Source: Cliona cf. orientalis
Lineage: Eukaryota > Porifera > Demospongiae > Clionaida > Clionaidae
Assembly (NCBI GenBank): GCA_963930775.1
Contig: OZ005689.1
Location: forward strand, 558,001 to 622,000
Direction of reading: 5' to 3'
Length of the DNA stretch: 64,000 nucleotides
Of the stretch, positions 10,559 through 21,148 are shown piece by piece (position 1 is the first letter of the stretch; each line of letters starts with the position of its first letter). The notes beneath the pieces were generated by a model. It was given only the letters and a program-made list of their open reading frames with translations. It was not told the origin of the DNA and made no database searches. The position numbers and the translations under genes are program-made.

Positions 10559-10813
10559 TTAGCAACACTTGGAGCAAAACCAATCACTATCTGGTATAAT
10601 ATTATTTAGTCCAACACAGTCCATATGACTCCAACGATCACAGCTGTGGCAGCATATCATGTCCTGGTATGAATCTGGTCGACCACAGTCACAGCTTACA
10701 TCAATGTTGATGTATTTAAATGTATTCCCCAGTGTTTGACGTCCAGTTGAAGAGACAGGAAATGGTGTGAGTCTACAGTTCTCAAAGCACCTGTTGCACT
10801 GCAACGATTGCAA
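10559..10813 (-). pseudogene. PHD zinc-finger fragment
   Basis: The reverse strand encodes one PHD-type C4HC3 finger: CDCGRP, then CCHSCDRW, SHMDCVGL and WFCSKCC near the C-terminus, preceded by a CNRCFENC pair. The open frame is closed by an in-frame TAG just upstream of 10813 and has no ATG at its beginning. It is therefore a terminal exon, a retroelement ORF remnant or a gene fragment. PHD fingers usually read histone H3 tails. No partner domain was found nearby. Confidence 0.5.
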
Positions 10814-11154
10814 CTAGAAGACCACCATTCACAACTGCATTCCTATATACGCCTGGCAGATCTGCAGCTCCAGGCTTCTCTACAGCTTTCCACTGAATTT
10901 GCTGTCATACAGCTGTACTTATCCATTGGTGTATGAAGTCAGCACTCAATGCTCCCGTTCAGGATCAAAATGGAACTGCAGGTCTTTAGAAAAGCTTATT
11001 ATTTTCATGTGTAACAAGATGTCAGTGGGGTTGCTAAAATACAATGGTTCATGTACAATAATGTAATACTGGGCTAGGATGGTCGAAATTTTGGTGTACA
11101 ATGTGTGTGCATGCTCGGGGCTTTTGTCCTAGGGGCATCGGCCACTATTCACAG

Positions 11155-11575
11155 AAATTCGTTCAATTGATTGGCAAAAGTGACCCAGTTGCAACCTTTT
11201 CCACACTTATTCTAATCTGCTATGCTAAACTGATCTTAATTATAATCATAGTATTTTCTTCTGCTGAGCCTAACTACCCTACAGATGGTGAACCAAGGAA
11301 AGTGTGGTTTTCAGATGCATCTGTTAAGTACTTCGAAGGCAAACACGTTCCCTTAATCATTGTGGCTGTAATGATAACCATTGTTGGTGTACTCTATACA
11401 CTCTTACTTCTTTTTTGGCAGCTTTTCCTCCGAGCACCTGCTTGGAGAATTTTTAGGTGGACAAGAAACACAAAACTCAATGGTTTCATTGGAACATATC
11501 ACACACCGTTTCATGTGCGCCACTGATATTGGCCAGGAATGCTCCTTCTGGTACGATTATGCATTAAAAAGTCTC
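11155..11575 (+). pseudogene. Fragment of a paralogue of the beta-helix/multi-TM gene
   Basis: Plus-strand reading IGKSDPVATFSTLILICYAK, then KVWFSDASVKYFEGKH and FIGTYHTPFHVRH, matches the membrane part of the protein encoded on the opposite strand at 11879-13714 (NPVATLATLILL, VWLPSASVKYLSGRH, FFEPYHAPYSIKHRYW). The frame is cut by TGA at 11524-11526, exactly where the paralogue has Arg. Reading through it gives YWPGMLLLVR, matching the paralogue's YWTGLLLFAR. A CGA to TGA change is the simplest explanation. Homology fades after about 11570. Convergent orientation to the larger gene. Confidence 0.8.
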
Positions 11576-11878
11576 AACATATAAAGCACTCAGCTTCGCC
11601 TCATGCTTTATCAGCCACTGGACCACTCCTCTCGTATTGTAAATTGCATACTGCACTACACGCACGTATTAGCTATAACTTAAAGATTTCACGTCAACAT
11701 GTGTATTCTCTGAATATCATTATGCTTCACTTGTCTGGTGACAAAGTAAAATATACACACAATCATATATAAGTTCACACTTAAATGCATGCTACAAACT
11801 CCGCTATTCTATTGCATATATACCAAAGGTTAAGCACAGGCACACAACTCAAAAGCTAATAGTCTATATAGCTTTGAA

Positions 11879-13714
11879 TTAAATATCACTTTCCATCAGT
11901 ATGGGAGCTGCATTCGTTAAATTCCTTGAAGTAGCACTCTCATTATAATCACGCTGTTCATTAACATTAGCACAACTTTCTGCTTGTCCATCCACAGTAT
12001 GTGGTGGTCCACTAATCTCAGAGTATGTGGGTTCAGGTGTATCATTGTTTGGGGGGTGCTCAATTAGGTTCTCTACTAGCTCATCAACATCAATGTTTCT
12101 TCGTTTGTCCTTCATTTTATCCAAAAGTCTCACACACACTTCAGAAAACATATGGTAGAGTAGAACATACATACAAACAACGAGAAAGATAACTATTGAA
12201 ATGTAGGTAGTAACTGCTTCAATCTTTCCAGATTTGAGTGTGAAGAATGCTGATCCACTGGCTAAGACTATGTTGAAGTAGGTAGTGGTATCTATTATGT
12301 CAATACTCCAATTCTTATATAGTTGATTACAGATCCCCTTATAAAGCGAGAGAACACTGCCCACCACTACATTTGCTAGCAGATTGACTCCAGGGTCACC
12401 ACTCACATTCAGTGCAAATACTAGGTATAGAAGGACGCGTGCAAACAAGAGCAGACCAGTCCAGTAGCGATGCTTGATGGAATACGGGGCATGGTAGGGC
12501 TCAAAGAAGTGACCAAGTCTCTGATTGCTGACCCATTTAAACATTTTTTTGTCTTTGTGATGAAGAAGCCACTGCCAAGAGAAGAGAAGTAATGTATAAG
12601 CAGTACCAATTATCAGGATGATGACTGCTAGAATGAAAAGGATGATATGCCGTCCACTGAGGTATTTAACACTAGCACTTGGAAGCCAAACAGTCTTTGT
12701 GGAATCATCAGGATAATCCAAAGATGCAAAGGAAAACACAGTAATGACAGCACGGAGTAACTTTGTATATGAGAGTAAAATTAATGTGGCCAGAGTTGCC
12801 ACTGGGTTCTTCCTTGCTATTAGACGTGAAAATCGAATTGAATATTCACTTACATGGATCAATGCAATAACCAGAATTATGATATAGATGGGAAATGCTA
12901 AGTCAATCCATGTTTTCCAGTACCTGTCCATTCCTTTGAAGAAGCATGCATCAAATCCTAGTTCAAGATTGAGCCATGATACAGGCATAGATAAGATCTT
13001 CAACACAGGTGATTTAAATATTATGTCACTGTTAGCACCTACTACATTTGCAAAAAAGAGCAATCCATTAAGTGTTCCAACTGCAACAGTTAGGTTGAGG
13101 ATCATAAGCAAAACCACCAGAGCTATACCAGCTAACACACCTCCTATGAGAAACAGAGTACAAACTGCTGGCCAAACCTTGGTACACTGGACACACTTGG
13201 AGCTACCAATTGATAGGCTCAGATCTGCTTGGCAAGCACCACAAAGCACACCAGAACGACCATTAGCACATTGACCATTAGTGCCAGTGTTACTGCTGAG
13301 ATTAATTTCAAGCTTTGAATGTGGAGAGATGCAATAATCAAGAGGACAGTGTGTGTAGCTTAGATAACCATTTTGAGAATCAGTATTGCTAATAGAAGCA
13401 ATCCAGTAGTTGCTGTCTCTTAGTATTGTTCCATTCTCAGCATTGCAGTTGGTGACATATGTAGGAAGTTTGGAATCACACTCACACACACAATTAGTCT
13501 TTTCTGAAATTTTTGGTTGGAAACCAATTGGACATGAACAGTTGAGAAATTCAATAGATACTACAACTTGGGATATATTGGCATTTCCACAAGGACCCTC
13601 AGCATACATGGTGATGTTTTCAAGAGGATAGGGTGAACGCACACTAAACTTTACATCAGTGCACCTATATATCATGATCTGTAGTCTGCAACATCTGGCC
13701 TTCACCAAAACCAC
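11879..13714 (-). CDS. C-terminal multi-TM part of the beta-helix membrane protein
   Basis: 611 aa of open frame, beginning inside the gene: the first codons MVLVKARC are not the true start. It holds a Cys-rich segment (CSCPIGFQP, CVCECDSKL, CANGRSGVLCGACQADLS), then about 8-9 hydrophobic membrane segments with long conserved connecting loops, then an acidic cytoplasmic tail. It continues the upstream ORF at 13811-16867 after two frameshifts; the 13668-13890 stretch between them reads, in a third frame, VRVCFCNSTGQPDCGQ and VAVDQVNHTLMNV, which fits the same extracellular family. A surface receptor or adhesion role is inferred from architecture only; biochemical function is unknown. Could be a recent pseudogene, or the frameshifts could be sequence errors. 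Confidence 0.8.
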   Translation of the reverse strand: MVLVKARCCRLQIMIYRCTDVKFSVRSPYPLENITMYAEGPCGNANISQVVVSIEFLNCSCPIGFQPKISEKTNCVCECDSKLPTYVTNCNAENGTILRDSNYWIASISNTDSQNGYLSYTHCPLDYCISPHSKLEINLSSNTGTNGQCANGRSGVLCGACQADLSLSIGSSKCVQCTKVWPAVCTLFLIGGVLAGIALVVLLMILNLTVAVGTLNGLLFFANVVGANSDIIFKSPVLKILSMPVSWLNLELGFDACFFKGMDRYWKTWIDLAFPIYIIILVIALIHVSEYSIRFSRLIARKNPVATLATLILLSYTKLLRAVITVFSFASLDYPDDSTKTVWLPSASVKYLSGRHIILFILAVIILIIGTAYTLLLFSWQWLLHHKDKKMFKWVSNQRLGHFFEPYHAPYSIKHRYWTGLLLFARVLLYLVFALNVSGDPGVNLLANVVVGSVLSLYKGICNQLYKNWSIDIIDTTTYFNIVLASGSAFFTLKSGKIEAVTTYISIVIFLVVCMYVLLYHMFSEVCVRLLDKMKDKRRNIDVDELVENLIEHPPNNDTPEPTYSEISGPPHTVDGQAESCANVNEQRDYNESATSRNLTNAAPILMESDI

Positions 13715-13810
13715 TTTCAGGATAGTTCAGTGAGTTACGAATGTTGACATTCATCAGCGTGTGATTAACTTGATCAACTGCAACAATTGGTACAGTGAAA
13801 AATTCTCCCT

Positions 13811-16800
13811 TCATGACTTTGATAAATTGTCGTTTTTGCCCACAGTCAGGTTGTCCAGTGGAATTACAAAAGCATACTCGAACTGGTGCAGAACTAAGTT
13901 GTGTATGCCACTTACTTCCTCAAAGTATGTCACACCATACATTCTTTTTGATATGACACCACATCTGTCAAGAAGTCCACCATACAGTGATGATCCCATG
14001 TTAGCAACATTGTCTGTAAATTGAATGCTAGTGATGTTGTGTGATGCAGTTTCATAACGTACTTGCAGAAAGCAGCCACCTTTTATCCAACCACTCCCAG
14101 TGCAAACACCGATGTTAGTTTCATCAGCAACATAAACACCTCCTCCATAATCTGCAAAATTATCTACAAACCTCAAGTTAAAAGTAATTGTATTCTCAAG
14201 TTCAAATTCTACACCTTCTATAACTTCTATAATGTAGTCTGTTGTTACATGTATTTCCGCATTTGATTCCAGATAGAGTCCACCTCCCATATCAGCTACA
14301 TTTTTTGTAAAAAGTAAGGATGATGGTACAGTATCTCCCATCCTGGTATACAATGTGACTAACGAACTAATTGCATGGATTCCACCGCCCCTCTTTGATG
14401 CAAAGTTTTCAGAGAAAGTCAACGTTCCTCCAGGGCGGCAGATGAGCTCGCTATGGTAGAGGTAAGCCCCACCTCCAGTAAATTTAGCATCATTATACAT
14501 CACTGCTGTTTGATTATAGATATTCAGCTTGGTCCTTTGAGCAGTAATTGCTCCACCATTCTGAGCAGTATTATTTGTCAGTCTGCAAATTCCATAGAAA
14601 CTTATCTCACAATTTTCAGCACCTAGAGCTCCTCCAGTTCCTTTGTTTTTCTTGATCTTGATATCTTGAATTATCAGTATGCTATGAAGTGCAAACATTG
14701 CTGCTCCTGAGTTTGCTGCTTTATTTCCTATGAACTGACTTCCGGTTATGATTGCAAGATTCATGTATGATAGCAGAAGAGCACCTCCATCCCCATAAGC
14801 ATTATTATAATTAAATTCACTTTCTGCAATGATCACAGAACTTTTCTGCATAGCTTTTAGAACACTTCCTTGAACAGCTACATTGTTAAAGAATTTACTG
14901 TTATAAATGGTCAAATTTGAATATGTCATGAAAACAATACCCCCTTGTGTTCCAGTGTTATTCCAAAACTTGCTGGTATGTAATACTGCAGATACCTGTA
15001 CATTTAAGCTCAAAACTGTCTCACTATTATTCCAAAATTTACTACCGTTAACAACAATCAAACAATTTGCAGTTGCAGCCAAAACACCTTTTGCATTATG
15101 GTGTACAAGGCTTGCACTGATGGTAACATTACTGGACCATGCTATAGATATTGCACCACCAATGTCTGCTGTGTTGGTGGAAAACTCACTGTTAACAATG
15201 ATCACACTATTTTGTATCACTGCCACTATGGCTCCACCTTGATAAGCAACATTGTTCCAAACTTTGCAACCGTTAATGGTAATAGTACAGTTGTTGAGTG
15301 TAGTCACTACACCACCAGAATCTTTAGCTGCATTGTTGACAAATTCGCTGTCAACAAAATTTGCTGTACTAGAGTTTCTTAGGACAACTACACCACCATG
15401 ACCTGCCACAGTATTGTTAGCAAACCTAGCATTGGTAATATGCACACTAGTTCCCAGCTCTGCAACAATGGCTCCACCAAAATAACTGGTACTGTTCATA
15501 AATTTGCACTTGTTAAGAATAATGGTACATTGTTTCCTTGCAAATAGGATGCCTAAATGATTGGCTGCATTGTGGTGAAAGAGACTACTATTGATAGTAA
15601 CATAGATCGACAGCTCAAAAACAAGTATATTACCGGTACAATTGGCAAACTCGCTGTTAATAATAGTCATGTTGCCATTGTTTTGCACCACCAAGACTCC
15701 ACCACCTTGATTATGGTTATTCAAGAATGAGCACTGGTCAATGAAAATATCACCATGATTTTGTGAAAACAAAACTGCTCCATGAATAGCCACAATATTA
15801 TTATGAAAAAAACTTCCATGGATAATCATGCTACTGAAATTCCCATATAAGGTAATAATAGAGCTACCAAACCTTAACAAGTGATAAGAAAATTCACAAC
15901 TGATAAGCATCACGTCACTTCCAGCAAGAGCCTCCACAATTCCACCTGTCATGAATGAATCTGAATTGTTGGAAAAAAAGCTCAAGGTGATAGTGACAGA
16001 GCTGTTGTGTGCAGCCATAGTCAATCCAACATTGTTACTAATTTCACTTTCACTGATAGTAGCACTGGTCCTAGGCCGTGACATTGTACTTCCTGTCAAA
16101 GAGAAGCCGCTCTCAAAATAAAGAATGCCTCCAAGACAAACTGTTAAACAAGTGACAGCATTTCTCCTGAAGGTGCTATTTTTGATCTTTACAATGGTAC
16201 CAAGAGTAGCAAAAATGGCTCCACCTATTTCTGCACTGTTGCCTTCAAAACTGCTCTCCACAATGGTGACATTGCTCTGATTAGCAATAATTGCACCTCC
16301 AATAAAAGCATAAACATTTGCATCTGTTATTTTCATGGGTCCACGGTAGCTGCCAAAGTTATTCATAAAAGAGCAGTTCTTAATCTCTGCATTTGCTAAA
16401 AGTATATCCAGGGCTGATCCTCCGGGAATGCTTTGCTGGCTAAGAAAAACTGAATCTTGTATCGTACACTGGTTGACAGATATTATTTGGCTGTTAGTAC
16501 ATCCAATAAAATTTAATCCCACGATCAGCAAGTGTTTGATCTCGTGGAATTTTAAGTAAGCCTTATTTTGACAATATATTGTTGCCACAAGGGATGAGTT
16601 TGGTATCATAAATATTACCTTGCTGATATTGGCCACCACAATTTCTGTATCAAGGTTGTGATTTCCTGGGAGAAAAATAAATGATTGATGTTCTAGTGTT
16701 GTATTTTGAGCAAACTGTGAAAGAGTAAGACAGGATTCTGATGGACATTGGGCATTCACTGGCCTGATATAGATCACATCACTTTCTTCTTCGCTGAATG

Positions 16801-16867
16801 AGCTCAACGTTGTGTACAAGCAACTCAAAGTTACAGAAAATAATAGAATGTAACAGTATGACTTCAT
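13811..16867 (-). CDS. Secreted right-handed beta-helix ectodomain (N-terminal part)
   Basis: 1018 aa with a signal peptide (MKSYCYILLFSVTLSCLYTT). It is built of about 20 or more irregular repeats of the type N-N-x-A-x-x-G-G-A-I/V followed by I-x-x-S-x-F/E, the pattern of right-handed parallel beta-helix (pectin-lyase-like, Pmp-like) proteins. It is rich in N-glycosylation sites (NNS/NST). The ORF ends at an out-of-frame stop at 13811; a frameshift near 13885-13895 and another near 13668-13690 separate it from the multi-TM part at 11879-13714. The true gene is probably 11879-16867, single exon, about 1700 aa: a large ectodomain plus a multi-pass membrane domain. Such proteins are multicopy in sponges, to my knowledge, and are suited to ligand or glycan binding at the surface. 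Confidence 0.85.
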   Translation of the reverse strand: MKSYCYILLFSVTLSCLYTTLSSFSEEESDVIYIRPVNAQCPSESCLTLSQFAQNTTLEHQSFIFLPGNHNLDTEIVVANISKVIFMIPNSSLVATIYCQNKAYLKFHEIKHLLIVGLNFIGCTNSQIISVNQCTIQDSVFLSQQSIPGGSALDILLANAEIKNCSFMNNFGSYRGPMKITDANVYAFIGGAIIANQSNVTIVESSFEGNSAEIGGAIFATLGTIVKIKNSTFRRNAVTCLTVCLGGILYFESGFSLTGSTMSRPRTSATISESEISNNVGLTMAAHNSSVTITLSFFSNNSDSFMTGGIVEALAGSDVMLISCEFSYHLLRFGSSIITLYGNFSSMIIHGSFFHNNIVAIHGAVLFSQNHGDIFIDQCSFLNNHNQGGGVLVVQNNGNMTIINSEFANCTGNILVFELSIYVTINSSLFHHNAANHLGILFARKQCTIILNKCKFMNSTSYFGGAIVAELGTSVHITNARFANNTVAGHGGVVVLRNSSTANFVDSEFVNNAAKDSGGVVTTLNNCTITINGCKVWNNVAYQGGAIVAVIQNSVIIVNSEFSTNTADIGGAISIAWSSNVTISASLVHHNAKGVLAATANCLIVVNGSKFWNNSETVLSLNVQVSAVLHTSKFWNNTGTQGGIVFMTYSNLTIYNSKFFNNVAVQGSVLKAMQKSSVIIAESEFNYNNAYGDGGALLLSYMNLAIITGSQFIGNKAANSGAAMFALHSILIIQDIKIKKNKGTGGALGAENCEISFYGICRLTNNTAQNGGAITAQRTKLNIYNQTAVMYNDAKFTGGGAYLYHSELICRPGGTLTFSENFASKRGGGIHAISSLVTLYTRMGDTVPSSLLFTKNVADMGGGLYLESNAEIHVTTDYIIEVIEGVEFELENTITFNLRFVDNFADYGGGVYVADETNIGVCTGSGWIKGGCFLQVRYETASHNITSIQFTDNVANMGSSLYGGLLDRCGVISKRMYGVTYFEEVSGIHNLVLHQFEYAFVIPLDNLTVGKNDNLSKS

Positions 16868-19160
16868 GGTCTACTGCACTCTCTACTTAGTATATAATAT
16901 GGCACTTATCGCAGACTGAATCCATGCATACAGTTAGTTAGCTACAATACAAGGTAAGTCACACATTGCAGCACAGTGTTTATAGCTATTGTGAATTGTC
17001 TTTTTATGCATACTGGTCATAGCTGTTTTATAAACAAATCTTTTGATTTGATCAATTCTATTTTGTGCCTTTCCTTCGGGAGTTACAAGTTCGATTGAGG
17101 TCTGTCATGGTTTAGGATACACATAACACAATTTGATTACAGGTAGTTCATTAGGTGAATTTTTGATAAACCCATAGCAGTCCCAATGTTGCAAACTGAT
17201 GTTTGATGGTAATTGATAATATCAGTACAACTGTTTCAATAACAGTGGATTCATCTGATCTAGTGTAATCCTAACATTAGCTAATTATGCTGTATTGCAC
17301 AATCTAACATAAATGTTTAGGCATATTATAGCTATTGCATGCATGTGGTTCATGTATAATGTATGTGGTTGCTGAATTCAAGCTTGGGCAGTTGTTCAGC
17401 AGTTTGATTAGGTATACGCTCTGTTAACGTGTGCACATGTACAATGCAGTACGTCAGGTCTTAATGATACCTTGGCCTCATTATATTATGGGAAGGAATT
17501 ATTACAGAGTATATGATACAAAGACATTTGGAAGTGACATGGTTGAACTCCCAGGATTTAGACAAAAAAAATGTGTGTGAGAAAGTCATGGTCAAGATCA
17601 CAGATTCAGAAAAACGGTAGAAAACGGTCTCACTAAACTAGAGCTCTAAGAGCACATACCCTGTGTGCGCCTCGCATGAGCTGTATTATTGTGCAACTAG
17701 CTTGGAATATGATGTCGATGACCTTTACCTATATACACCTACGAGGCCAGTTGTGCACATGAGCAGAAAGCACATGCATAATGCATAGTGGGCACGGTCC
17801 ATGGGCGTGGCTACAATGGCCAAGAAAAGGACGCTACTTGTGACGTTTGTGGACTGTGCCAAACAATTCGAAGCATATTCAAGCCAGTTTGTCGCTGATT
17901 TTGACTGATTGGTGACACTTATGAGCTGCTCAGGTGCCTAGATGTCGAGATCTGGCGATTTTTGTGGTGACGACGACAGACAGATCAATTACTTTACCCC
18001 TGCGCATGCGTGCGGGGTAGCTAATAACAACAAGCACATTGTGCTTGATATTGTCATAGTCACAAAATTAATGTCAACATTGAACATACATTTTAGTCAA
18101 CTGACGTGATTACAGTGTAGCATTTTAGCCAACTGATGTGATTACAGTGTAGTGCAGAATTCTAAACTTAGGATCTGCCTAAGAGCTTATACTATGCTAC
18201 TGACTATCATAATAAAACCAAGGGCTTAGCACTTGATAAAAATTATGTTATCGGCATGACACGTACATACTATACTATTTACTTTGACCAAGATGTTGTA
18301 GATCCTCTGTACCATTTTCATTGTGACTATCTAGTGGAAGTGGAGTGGGTAAGCAGTCATAATAAAATGAAAATGTGCATCTACACTATATGTATTTACC
18401 ATAGTAGGTAACTTTGGCAAGCAGTACTGTACTACATTTGGCAAATAGCTCTTAGTTGGAATTTACACTCAGAATACTTCAATGTAGTACTATATAGTGT
18501 AGGTGCACATGCAATAAGTTTGAATTGGTGATTATATTTGGTGATCTTTACCCAATTTGCCAAATCATCAAAGATCTCACCAAAAATTTCAGCTATATGG
18601 TATCATAGAGTTCGTAGACTCTGTAAGTAGCAATGGTCTGGACATTCCCTTGTATGTAATACATTAAAAACACCTAAAAACCGCAAGTAACCTCGTGAAA
18701 TTTCTAACGTGCATAATCTTATAATCTCCAACAAACTTTCCCATCTGTTTTCTTTCGTATTTCCAGGGCTAACTCAGGAACGTCTCAAACTTTTAGTTTT
18801 TACTAAAATCAACTTAGTTTATAAGCAGCAGTGCAGTGCTGCATTGCTGTTGTCATTGCACTTACTACTGGAACGAGATATTTCTGGTAGGACCATGTTG
18901 TTTGTGCTCATGTGCACAACTGGCCTTGTATGTGCATACAGGTAAAGATCATCAACAACATAATATTATAATGTCCAATTTGCATATTGATGCAGATGCA
19001 AGGCACACAAGCTCCCCAGAGCTCTAGTATTTGCTCTGTAATCACATACTAGGTAGCCTTCTATAGCTACACATAGCTAATTATATTCAATGGCATTGAT
19101 CAGAAAGTTATTCATAAGAGTCATGTGATTATAACTTTATGTGAGGTTCTACAGACTGCG
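16868..19160. other. Intergenic; a few repeats and one weak transposase remnant
   Basis: No intact gene. A 32-bp unit (TTTTAGTCAACTGACGTGAT, continuing TACAGTGTAG) is tandemly repeated at 18091 and 18123. A near-palindrome centred on GCGCATGCG lies near 17998-18020 next to GACGACAGACAGA, like the one at 2442-2506. At 18765-18830 the plus strand reads GLTQERLKLLVFTKINL, which resembles the end of hAT-type transposase dimerisation domains; this is weak. Confidence 0.35.
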
Positions 19161-19168
19161 TATAAAGG
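19161..19168 (+). promoter_or_regulatory. TATA box of the FAD oxidoreductase gene
   Basis: TATAAAGG lies about 98 bp upstream of a consensus splice donor (AAG/gtaagt after 19259). Transcription would start near 19190, giving a non-coding first exon of about 70 nt, an intron 19260-19379 ending in ttctgtag, and the coding exon immediately after. Confidence 0.45.
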
Positions 19169-19405
19169 GAAACTGTTTCTGCTACTAGTAGCTAAGCTGC
19201 CAACTATTCCAGCTCAATACTACTATAAGATCAGTATTTATGTATTAGCTATAGACAAGGTAAGTAGATATGTTTGGTAACTTTGTATATCTATAATGTC
19301 ATTAATTTTTAACATGATATGCCATAATATTTAAGCTCTTGTATGAATAATATATTGTGGTTATTCCTTTATTCTGTAGACTGTAGAGGAAGTGTGTGCA
19401 GCGAA

Positions 19406-21148
19406 ATGTACTGTTCAGTAGTTGATCAAGTCTTTTCTAAAATTATTGTGCTAGTACTAACTGTAGTGCTGTGGGCTTCACCAGTACTAGTGCTTTATGA
19501 TTCTCAAGATAACAACAACCCCACTGATAGTGATTATGATGTCATTGTCTTTGCTGCTACTCCTGCAGGGTTAGCTGCTTCATTGGCAGCCAAAGCTGCT
19601 GGTGCCCAGAAAGTGTTGTTGTTGGAGCCAACAGCTCATGTAGGTGGGGTGGCCTCACCTGGAGGCATTGGACTGCGTGACTGTGCAGATAACAGGGTGA
19701 GAACCAACAATGCAACCCAGTATCAATGGGGTATGCGCAATGCCAAATTCTACGGGGTTGATCAACCTGTGTGGCAGCCTGACAACTGGGTTGGAGAACA
19801 ATCATTTTTAGACATGCTAAAGGAGTCAGGTGTGGAACTAAGACTAAAAACAACATTTGTTGAAGGACGTGATGGCATTCAAACTACTGCTGACAGCAAT
19901 GATTTGCGGCGAATAACTGGAATCAAGCTTGAATCTGGTGAATTGCTTAGGTCTAAGTACGTCATTGATGCCAGCTATGAGGGTGAATTGATGAGATCTT
20001 CAGGATATGTGACATACACATTTGGACGTGAATCCCAACAGCAGTACAATGAATCATTAGGTGGAGTAACAAACAAATCAGTTGGCCAATTTAAGTACCC
20101 TGTGAATCCTTACCATTCAGATAACATAACACTGCTGAAATGGATTCAAGATCAACCAGATCCACGAAAGAGACTTGGAGCAGCTGATGACAATTTGATG
20201 GCTTACTCATTTCGTGCATGTTTGACAAAGGATAAGAATAACATAGTACCATTTGCACCACCTCCTGGCTATGACCCAGCAGACTTTGAATTACAAAGAC
20301 GCTACTTATTGTCCGAACTAAAAGCAGGAAAAGATCCTCAGCGTCCATGGCATAATTTTCCATACAGTGGCTATCCTTCAAGTAAAGCCATGAAATTTGA
20401 TGCTTGCTGTGGCCAGAGTCCAGTTGGAATTGATGCTGTTGGACTTGCAGTGGGCTATGCAAATGGAACTCGAGCTCAGAGAAAGGAAATTATTGACAAA
20501 CATCACTACTACGTACAGGGGATAATGTGGTTTTGGGCGTCTGATCCAGCTGTACCAAAAAACATTCGTGATGAAATGAACTCATATGGACTCTGCAAGG
20601 ATGAGTGGCCAGACAATGACCATTTCCCTCTGCAACTCTATATTCGTGAAGCAGCCCGCATTGTTGGTGACAAAGTTTTTACTCAAAATGATAGGGTGCC
20701 TTACACTGAGATGGAGAAATGCTACCGCGACTCTATTGGGATTGGTTCGTGGGCATTTGACATCCATGAGATGGAGCGAGTTGCAGTTAAAAATGAATCT
20801 GGTCAACCAATAGCCTACAATGAAGGCCTCACTTCCTATGACAGTGGGGGGATTGTCTTGTTTGACATTCCTTACTATGTGGTTCTTCCTCAAAGGAAAG
20901 AAATGGTGAACTTGGCTGTACCAAACTGTCCATCAGCAAGCCACGTTGCATTTTCGGCACTTCGTGTAGAACCAACTCTATGGCAGTTAGGTCAGGCTGC
21001 TGGAACGGCTGCTGGAGTTGCCATACAGCATGGTGGGGACATGGCTCTGCAGGATATTGACCATCAGGAGTTGCAGAATGCCCTTATTCAGCAGCATACA
21101 TTTGTACGCTGGCCAGCAGATCAAAACTGTGGGGATGCATCCATGTAA
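19406..21148 (+). CDS. Secreted FAD-dependent oxidoreductase
   Basis: 580 aa from the Met at 19406; the open frame extends 21 codons further 5', but a splice acceptor at 19379 makes the 19406 ATG the better start. A hydrophobic N-terminus (about 5-30) predicts a signal peptide or anchor. The FAD-binding Rossmann fold starts at DYDVIVFAATPAGLAA, with the second Gly of GxGxxG replaced, followed by LLLEPTAHVGG. Downstream motifs are DASYEGELM and, near the C-terminus, SHVAFSALRVEPTLWQLG then AAGTAAGVAI. This pattern fits the FAD_oxidored (PF12831-like) family, which is most common in bacteria. The coding part has no intron. The substrate cannot be told from sequence. An old bacterial origin is possible but unproven; the 5'UTR intron and signal peptide show it is adapted to a eukaryote. 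Confidence 0.85.
   Translation: MYCSVVDQVFSKIIVLVLTVVLWASPVLVLYDSQDNNNPTDSDYDVIVFAATPAGLAASLAAKAAGAQKVLLLEPTAHVGGVASPGGIGLRDCADNRVRTNNATQYQWGMRNAKFYGVDQPVWQPDNWVGEQSFLDMLKESGVELRLKTTFVEGRDGIQTTADSNDLRRITGIKLESGELLRSKYVIDASYEGELMRSSGYVTYTFGRESQQQYNESLGGVTNKSVGQFKYPVNPYHSDNITLLKWIQDQPDPRKRLGAADDNLMAYSFRACLTKDKNNIVPFAPPPGYDPADFELQRRYLLSELKAGKDPQRPWHNFPYSGYPSSKAMKFDACCGQSPVGIDAVGLAVGYANGTRAQRKEIIDKHHYYVQGIMWFWASDPAVPKNIRDEMNSYGLCKDEWPDNDHFPLQLYIREAARIVGDKVFTQNDRVPYTEMEKCYRDSIGIGSWAFDIHEMERVAVKNESGQPIAYNEGLTSYDSGGIVLFDIPYYVVLPQRKEMVNLAVPNCPSASHVAFSALRVEPTLWQLGQAAGTAAGVAIQHGGDMALQDIDHQELQNALIQQHTFVRWPADQNCGDASM

Noticed and set aside
18709-18945. 78-aa open frame resembling the end of a hAT transposase
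   Set aside because: Only about 20 residues look alike; no zinc finger, catalytic part or terminal repeats were found. Mentioned only as a remnant.
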